A stretch of DNA of 64,000 bases from DATCYX01 sp963714425 (GTDB lineage: Bacteria; Chloroflexota; Anaerolineae; Anaerolineales; UBA4823), in contig CAVQOI010000008.1 of assembly GCA_963714425.1 (NCBI GenBank), forward strand, positions 62,001 through 126,000, written 5' to 3'. The first letter of the stretch is position 1. Each line of letters opens with the position of its first letter. This document shows positions 58,963-64,000 of the stretch, in pieces. A model generated the notes under the pieces. The model saw only the letters and a program-made list of their open reading frames with translations. It did no database searches and was not told the origin of the DNA. Made by a program: the position numbers and the translations under genes.

Positions 58963-59772
58963 TCAGCGAAGACCTTCAAACAGATCGGTTTCTAACAGCC
59001 TACCGCTATTGACAAGACTGTACGCACGATAGTAGGTGCGTTCTCCCCATAGTTGGGAATGCATCTTGTCTGTGATGCGGCTCAAATCTCCAAAACCTGG
59101 TAGCTGGGAAACGTGGCAATTCACAGCCTGCCAGACGGTACGCCAGTGCGAATATCCATCGATTCGGGTGGTGATCGCCCAGTCGTGCCAGGCCACGCCT
59201 TGGCGCTCTACGCCATCGATTGTCATGCGGATATCTCCAAACAGACCGAAATAAGTGTCAAAGAGATCTTGGCTATCGACCAGATAGTAGAACTTTGAGA
59301 CACGATGGTGGGGGGTTGTGGATGAATCGGAATATGCCGGGTCAGCAGCGCAGACGAGCGCGGCAGTAGTGAACTGGGAAATTGCGATGTGATCAGGGTG
59401 ACCGTAAGAACCGTCGGGCGGGAAGGTAATCACCACCTGAGGGCGGACATCCCGAACGCAATTCACGATCTTACCCACGATTTCGGCATAATCTGCCTGG
59501 TCAAGCTCGCCGTCGAGATAATCCAGGAAATCCACCTGATGGATACCCAATGTCTTAGCAGCGCAGCGCAGCTCGGCTTCACGCCTCTTTCCCAGGGCAT
59601 CCAGTCCGGGAAAATCTTCTTGTTTGCCAAACCATCCACGCTCCCCCCGGGTGGCAGTTATCAAGCTTACCTGTACGCCCTCGGCGACATAGCGGGCAAG
59701 AGTACTTCCCGTGCCAAGCGTCTCATCATCTGGGTGTGCCAATACGCACATTAATTTTATGGGAGCTACCAT
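58963..59772 (-). CDS. PIG-L/LmbE family N-acetylglucosamine deacetylase
   Basis: A 269-residue metal-dependent deacetylase. The zinc motif is CVLAHPDDETLGTGSTLARY near residue 9 (HPDD), with VITFPPDGSYGHPDHIAISQ supplying the downstream HPDH. Family members remove acetyl groups from GlcNAc-linked molecules (GPI precursors, mycothiol, bacillithiol). Without a thiol-biosynthesis neighbour the substrate is unassigned. The ATG has a GGGGAGA site, and the gene leads the pair with the S51-like gene. Confidence 0.91.
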   Translation of the reverse strand: MVAPIKLMCVLAHPDDETLGTGSTLARYVAEGVQVSLITATRGERGWFGKQEDFPGLDALGKRREAELRCAAKTLGIHQVDFLDYLDGELDQADYAEIVGKIVNCVRDVRPQVVITFPPDGSYGHPDHIAISQFTTAALVCAADPAYSDSSTTPHHRVSKFYYLVDSQDLFDTYFGLFGDIRMTIDGVERQGVAWHDWAITTRIDGYSHWRTVWQAVNCHVSQLPGFGDLSRITDKMHSQLWGERTYYRAYSLVNSGRLLETDLFEGLR

Positions 59773-59956
59773 TACGATCTCCCCACATCATCTCCAACAG
59801 ATAATAAAGACTATAATACTCCAAATTGAGCATTTATTCAATACTAAATTTATGCTGCACCGTGGTCGGTTATCCTGTGCTTCCAATGGGCTTGTGGTAT
59901 GGTAGAATTCGAAACCAGAACACCTGTTTAGCAAAATCCACAAACGAGGGGCAAAT

Positions 59957-60529
59957 ATGAAGCATCATACCGGCACGATTGAAGTCATTACAGGCTCCAT
60001 GTTTTGCGGTAAAACCGATGAATTGATCCGCCGTCTGCGTCGCGCTACGATTGCACGGCAGAAAGTGCAAGTTTTTAAACCTATCATCGATGCTCGCTAT
60101 TCGATTGAGAAGGTTACCTCGCACGCGGGGAGTGAGTTTGCCGCTCGACCGGTCCAAGATTCTGCTGATATCCCGGCATTGGTCGAAGGGGATACCACGG
60201 TGGTCGGACTGGATGAGGCGCAATTCTTTGACGCAGACATCGTCTCGATTGTAGGAGCGCTCGCTGATCGGGGCATTCGCGTGCTGGTTGCTGGCTTGGA
60301 TACAGATTTCCGCGGCGAGCCGTTCGGTCCGATCCCCGTTCTGATGGCGAAGGCGGAAATTGTGGATAAGCTTCACGCAATCTGTATGGTATGCGGCGAG
60401 CCAGCCAGCCGGACCCAACGCCTTGTAAATGGAAAACCAGCTCATTACGGCGACCCAGTCGTAATTGTAGGGGCATCTGAAATGTACGAAGCCCGCTGCC
60501 GCGAACACCATCTCGTACCGAGAGACTAA
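59957..60529 (+). CDS. tdk: Thymidine kinase
   Basis: A 190-residue type II thymidine kinase with P-loop GSMFCGKTDE (about 15-24), the Walker B-like VVGLDEAQFF that carries the catalytic Glu, and the lasso region with zinc cysteines in ICMVCGEPASRTQR and the final CREH. It phosphorylates thymidine for dTMP salvage in the cytosol. A GAGGGG site precedes the ATG. It starts a plus-strand salvage cluster with hpt and the CCA enzyme. Confidence 0.96.
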   Translation: MKHHTGTIEVITGSMFCGKTDELIRRLRRATIARQKVQVFKPIIDARYSIEKVTSHAGSEFAARPVQDSADIPALVEGDTTVVGLDEAQFFDADIVSIVGALADRGIRVLVAGLDTDFRGEPFGPIPVLMAKAEIVDKLHAICMVCGEPASRTQRLVNGKPAHYGDPVVIVGASEMYEARCREHHLVPRD

Positions 60530-60547
60530 CTACCTGCGAGGGTGCCC

Positions 60548-61105
60548 ATGGAAGGATACCTTGAATTTCTGGATGAGATCTTAATCCCGGAAGAGATCCT
60601 CCGGGAGCGCATAGCCAAGCTGGGAGAGCAAATCAGCATGGATTATGCCGGCAAGCAGATACACTTAATCTGCATTTTGCGCGGGGGAGTGATCTTCCTG
60701 GCAGACTTGATCCGGCACCTGACAATCCCAAATACAATCGACTTCATGGCCGTGACTTCTTATGGTGTCGGTGCCCGCCAGACAACCGGTAAGGTGCGGA
60801 TTACGCTTGACCTGCAGCAGGACATTTTTGATCGAGAGGTGTTGCTGGTTGAGGATATCGTGGATAGCGGCTACACGATCGCCACGGTGCTCGAGTTCTT
60901 GCGCACTCGCCATCCGAAAACCCTGAAAGTATGCACGCTGCTAGATAAATCGGAGCGCCGCGAGATCCAGGTGCCGATCGATTATTGCGGTTTTATCATC
61001 CCGGATAAGTTCGTCTTCGGCTATGGATTGGATTTGGACGAGCTATATCGGAATCTGCCGTTCATTGGGACGGTAAATCCGGAGCGCTACACCCCCGCCG
61101 GATAA
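60548..61105 (+). CDS. hpt: Hypoxanthine phosphoribosyltransferase
   Basis: Converts hypoxanthine or guanine plus PRPP to IMP or GMP. The 185-residue protein has the PRPP loop VEDIVDSGYT, the flexible-loop TSYG, and LLDKSERRE with the base-binding DYCGF(IIP)D-like segment. ATG 60548 is preferred because GAGGG is 5 bases upstream. A GTG at 60542 is possible. It follows tdk by 18 bases, and the CCA enzyme gene follows after 4 bases. Confidence 0.96.
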   Translation: MEGYLEFLDEILIPEEILRERIAKLGEQISMDYAGKQIHLICILRGGVIFLADLIRHLTIPNTIDFMAVTSYGVGARQTTGKVRITLDLQQDIFDREVLLVEDIVDSGYTIATVLEFLRTRHPKTLKVCTLLDKSERREIQVPIDYCGFIIPDKFVFGYGLDLDELYRNLPFIGTVNPERYTPAG

Positions 61106-61109
61106 ATCC

Positions 61110-62777
61110 ATGTCCTCCCAAGTAGAGGGCGTAGATGAAAGCTGGTCGATGTATGCTGGGCGCTGGATTGCCAGCGTGGATGGGCGTATCATCGGGCAAG
61201 GTGGCACACCCGAACAGGCATTATGGGCGGCAATAAACTCCCGGCATAAAGAGACCCCCCGCATCGCTTATATCCCTACCATGCAACCACTAATCTTGTC
61301 TGAACGTTTGGAGCAGATAAGCCAGGTTTTACCACCGGGCGGGCAAGTTTATCTGGTGGGCGGTGCTGTGCGTGATGCTTTGCTCGGAAGAGTGACGCGT
61401 GATCTAGACTTTGTAATGAAGGACGACGCGTTGCGATTTGGGAGGCAGGTGGCAGACTTTTTGGGCGGCGCTTATTATCCCCTGGATGAAGAACGCCAGA
61501 CTGCGCGAGTGATCGTGAGGCTTACCGACGGCAGCCGCGAATCATTGGATTTCAGCGTATTCCATGGAGAAGACCTGGAGAGTGATTTGCGCTCACGAGA
61601 TTTTACGATTAACGCCATGGCGCTGGAAGTTAGCAAGCCGCAAGAGCTTCTTGACCCCTTTGGTGGTGCCGCAGATTTGCAGGCCAAGCATCTGCGTATA
61701 TGCTCCCCTGATGCTATCAAGGAGGACCCGATTCGGATCATGCGGGGTGTGCGCCTGGCGGCGGCATATACACTTCGTATCCAACGCAACTCTTTGAACG
61801 AAATGCGCAAGGGAGTGGATTTATTAGAGGAAGTATCGGTGGAACGGAAACGGGATGAGCTGTTTCGCATTTTGGATGGACCGCAACCGGTTTCCGCTAT
61901 CCGTGCGCTGGAGATGATCGGTGCGCTCGAGTACGTCTTGCCTGAGCTCATATCACTTAAAGGTGTGAGCCAATCATCCCCGCATACTGAAGATGTATGG
62001 ATGCACAGCTTAAGTGTATTGCGCGAGCTCGAAAACGTGCTGGGCGTGCTTGCCCAGCAGTATAACGAAGATAAATCTGCAAGCTTGATGGCCGGATTAT
62101 TATCGATGCGCCTGGGACGCTATAGAGTGCAAATTTCTGCCCACCTGGATGCCCCACTTGTCCCCGAAAGAACCGTAAAGGCATTGCTTTTCCTCGCAGC
62201 CCTCTACCACGATATAGCCAAACCTCAGACCCGTCAGGTAGAAGGCACGCGGGTGCGCTTTATCGGCCATGAGCTCATTGGGGAAGAATTGGCGAGACAA
62301 AGAGGCTTATCCCTGCATTTGAGTAATGACGAGGTGAATCGCTTGGCGACGGTAATACGAAATCACCTGCGTCCACTGCTTTTAGGGCAAGGTGCTATTC
62401 CTCCCACTCGAAAAGCGATATATCGCTTCTTTCGACAAACCGGTGCCGTAGGCGTAGATATTTGCTTGCTATCCCTGGCGGATGTCCTTGCTACACATGG
62501 AACAAATTTACCCCAAGAACTTTGGAGCCGCCAGCTGGATGTTGTTCGTGATTTGTTAGAAGCCTGGTGGGAGCAACGCGACGAGCTTGTAACCCCGCCC
62601 GCTCTGATTGATGGCCATCAATTGATGCAAGTCTTCGGATTGCCACCCGGTCGCCATATTGCAGAGTTACTTGAGGCGATCCGCGAAGGTCAGGCAACCG
62701 GCGTAGTGTTGGATGAAGCTGGTGCTCTGGCGCTGGCGCGTTCCTGGATGGAAGACAATAAATTCCGTTACGGATAG
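61110..62777 (+). CDS. CCA tRNA nucleotidyltransferase/poly(A) polymerase family with N-terminal extension
   Basis: A 555-residue enzyme. Residues 1 to about 60 form an extra small domain (SWSMYAGRWIASVDGRII, GTPEQALWAAI; resembles DUF5678). The class II polymerase-beta head follows with VYLVGGAVRDALLGR, the metal pair in RDLDFVM, and LRSRDFTINAMALEV. After RNA- and nucleotide-binding helices an HD domain appears with HTEDVWMHSLSVLREL and LAALYHDIAKP. Such enzymes add CCA or only part of it to tRNA 3' ends. Which one cannot be decided here. The 3' end overlaps the convergent zinc-ribbon gene by 10 bases. Confidence 0.9.
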   Translation: MSSQVEGVDESWSMYAGRWIASVDGRIIGQGGTPEQALWAAINSRHKETPRIAYIPTMQPLILSERLEQISQVLPPGGQVYLVGGAVRDALLGRVTRDLDFVMKDDALRFGRQVADFLGGAYYPLDEERQTARVIVRLTDGSRESLDFSVFHGEDLESDLRSRDFTINAMALEVSKPQELLDPFGGAADLQAKHLRICSPDAIKEDPIRIMRGVRLAAAYTLRIQRNSLNEMRKGVDLLEEVSVERKRDELFRILDGPQPVSAIRALEMIGALEYVLPELISLKGVSQSSPHTEDVWMHSLSVLRELENVLGVLAQQYNEDKSASLMAGLLSMRLGRYRVQISAHLDAPLVPERTVKALLFLAALYHDIAKPQTRQVEGTRVRFIGHELIGEELARQRGLSLHLSNDEVNRLATVIRNHLRPLLLGQGAIPPTRKAIYRFFRQTGAVGVDICLLSLADVLATHGTNLPQELWSRQLDVVRDLLEAWWEQRDELVTPPALIDGHQLMQVFGLPPGRHIAELLEAIREGQATGVVLDEAGALALARSWMEDNKFRYG

Positions 62778-63064
62778 ATAACGTTTAGCATTGGCTGGTA
62801 GAAACACCGACATCCCAGTGAATGCGAACAACCCTCGACGGGAAGGGCGGGTACGTCAACCTTCTCGTAGGTTCCCTCTGCTTGCCGGCATGCTGGGCAA
62901 CAATCATGCGCGACAACCAGCCGGATATTTTTAACTCGCGGATTGAGACGCAAACGGTTGAGCGCCACCGCGGACTCCGAATTTACCCGAAGATCTGCCT
63001 GGCAATTCAAGCAATTAATCGCTGAATCTGGGGATTGTACGTTGCATTTGGAACATATCTGCAC
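62768..63064 (-). CDS. Small cysteine-rich zinc-ribbon protein
   Basis: A 98-residue protein with an N-terminal zinc ribbon (CSKC at 4-7, CLNC near 18-21) and a second cysteine cluster (CCPACRQAEGTY, then VEGCSHSLGCRCFYQP). The ending C...GCRC...P resembles the closing motif of some phage head-morphogenesis (gp7-like) domains, but the protein is too short for that and no phage gene is near. Nucleic-acid or metal binding is likely. It overlaps the convergent CCA-enzyme gene. Confidence 0.75.
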   Translation of the reverse strand: MQICSKCNVQSPDSAINCLNCQADLRVNSESAVALNRLRLNPRVKNIRLVVAHDCCPACRQAEGTYEKVDVPALPVEGCSHSLGCRCFYQPMLNVIYP

Positions 63065-63118
63065 GTTATAACCTCCTAATAATCATCAAACCGGGTAGTT
63101 TGATAAAAAGGGGATAGG

Positions 63119-63140
63119 TTGGCGGGCTGTGCCCGCTAAC
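63119..63140 (-). terminator. Candidate terminator after the response regulator
   Basis: GCGGGC (63122-63127) and GCCCGC (63131-63136) form a short GC-rich hairpin. On the minus strand a run of T follows only after about 15 bases, so support is weak. Confidence 0.3.
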
Positions 63141-63201
63141 TACTGCCCTCTAAGTATGTAATTCTCTGGGTGCCTGGCTGAATTTTAACCGAAAAGATCG
63201 C

Positions 63202-63798
63202 TTATTTAAGAGTTGTATCTTTCTTGCGAGTATTCTCTTTGATTGGTCTCTTACTGTGAGAAGTTGCACGTGGTCTTGTATCTTCCAAGTGCGAGGGTGA
63301 CTTCGCTGCATGAAGGGCATCAAAAGTCCCTCCACCACGACGAGGTTCAGTGTTTCGGTGTATGCCACTCCCCTTTTCTCCGCCTTTTTTGTCAGGGGGT
63401 GTCTTTTTCGATGACTCACCGCCACGCGAGCGCCAAACTAATCGCTTGAGATGGGCGATGAGCACGCTGCTAGTCATAGGTTTCAGGAGAAAATCATCAG
63501 CACCTTCATCCAGGGCTTTTGCGACCATGCTTGGATTGCTAATTGCTGAGAGCACCAGAATGGGTACCTGGCTAAAAGAGCGAACCTCTTTACAAACTTC
63601 CCAGCCATCCATATCGGGCATTGCCAGATCGAGGATGATTACTTCTGGCTCAGCATTATGTGCAGCCGAGATTCCCTCTGGCCCAGAGTGGGAGACGATG
63701 ACCTCGAATGCGTTTGGCTCAAGAATGAGGCGCAGCATCTCTGTCATCGCAATGTCGTCGTCGATTACCAGAACTCTGGTAGGCACTATGCTACTCAC
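63202..63798 (-). CDS. Response regulator receiver protein with basic C-terminal tail
   Basis: A 198-residue protein. Residues 6-125 are a receiver domain: acidic pair in VIDDDIAM, phospho-acceptor Asp in VIILDLAMPD (about residue 56), the Ser/Thr at LVLSAIS, and LLKPMTS with the switch lysine. Beyond residue 130 is a hydrophilic tail very rich in Lys, Arg, Ser and Gly with no known domain (SKKTPPDKKGGEKGSG, RPRATSHSKRPIKE-like). The tail could bind nucleic acid or be an unstructured linker. The start has an AGGTGA site. Confidence 0.87.
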   Translation of the reverse strand: MSSIVPTRVLVIDDDIAMTEMLRLILEPNAFEVIVSHSGPEGISAAHNAEPEVIILDLAMPDMDGWEVCKEVRSFSQVPILVLSAISNPSMVAKALDEGADDFLLKPMTSSVLIAHLKRLVWRSRGGESSKKTPPDKKGGEKGSGIHRNTEPRRGGGTFDALHAAKSPSHLEDTRPRATSHSKRPIKENTRKKDTTLK

Positions 63799-64000
63799 CT
63801 GTTGGGCTTATTTCTCCAATGTTTACGGATTGTGGTCATCCCGGTGTACAGTCCCAATTATGCATGAAATCACCAGAGGAGTACCTTACAAACACTTTAC
63901 AGGTCGATATTTCGGTCAGAAACGGGAATATTTGGATTGTCATCGACTTGCGCATCCTAATAAACGAGGATATCATTAAAAACGAATGACATCGGAGATC

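Noticed and set aside
62978..63064. Zinc-ribbon protein as evidence for a prophage
   Set aside because: Only one short motif is similar, with no integrase, capsid, tail or lysis gene anywhere in the window.

Overview
The window looks like chromosomal DNA from a Chloroflexota bacterium, most likely the Anaerolineae group. This is an inference from gene style, not from a marker search. The signs are many Ser/Thr kinases with beta-propeller sensor domains, secreted lipoproteins with long Thr/Pro linkers ahead of GerMN domains, a DAK2-YloU-RecG-CoaD block, an L31 with an added C-terminal domain, and a ferredoxin-linked 2-oxoacid oxidoreductase. The window is densely coding on both strands. I see no phage genes, transposases, CRISPR arrays, tRNAs or rRNAs.

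Layout. 1-10 kb: the tail of a short-chain dehydrogenase, a coiled-coil protein, coaD, recG, fakA and yloU (all -), rpmB (+), a membrane-anchored kinase (-), then a lipid-kinase-like gene, a Ca2+/H+ antiporter and an SH3-type protein (+). 10-17.7 kb: a DUF971 protein and a helical protein (+), then a seven-gene leftward operon encoding a kinase with a PQQ-type propeller, a PP2C phosphatase, a J-domain/VWA fusion, a zinc-ribbon FHA protein, a small conserved protein and two orphan response regulators. 17.7-27.2 kb: purB (+), then leftward metabolic genes (CoA-binding protein, aldo-keto reductase, IMPase, an amidohydrolase-CYTH fusion, cinA, an amino-acid-type FAD oxidoreductase, an ornithine cyclodeaminase-like enzyme) and the deletion remnant of a metallophosphoesterase. 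27.3-34.5 kb: a complete leftward Liv-type ABC operon whose substrate-binding lipoprotein is an internal tandem duplication of about 97% identity. 34.8-45.5 kb: a broken cyclic-nucleotide-binding gene, a polytopic membrane protein, gyrB, a TolB-propeller kinase, a SCO protein, gnd, a LysM protein and a membrane-anchored cyclase. 45.8-51.2 kb: a four-subunit 2-oxoacid:ferredoxin oxidoreductase and three tandem GerMN lipoproteins. 51.2-64 kb: ppdK (-), rplU-rpmA-L31 fusion (+), a trypsin-like protease with a small paralogue of its N-domain, an aminotransferase, an S51-like protein and a PIG-L deacetylase (-), tdk-hpt-CCA transferase (+), a zinc-ribbon protein and a response regulator (-).

Working together. 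Branched-chain or related amino-acid use is suggested by the Liv importer, the VorB-type oxidoreductase, the two amino-acid-modifying enzymes and the aminotransferase. The kinase/phosphatase/VWA/FHA operon looks like a self-contained phosphosignalling module. It shares its kinase-phosphatase-VWA core with the TerY-P triads and adds a J domain.

Caution on the sequence. Five genes (the propeller kinase N-terminus, livH, the cNMP-binding gene, the third GerMN lipoprotein, ppdK) each need removal of exactly one base to restore a full-length family member, and four of the five sites lie in short homopolymer runs. That uniform sign points first to insertion errors in the assembly rather than to five real pseudogenes.
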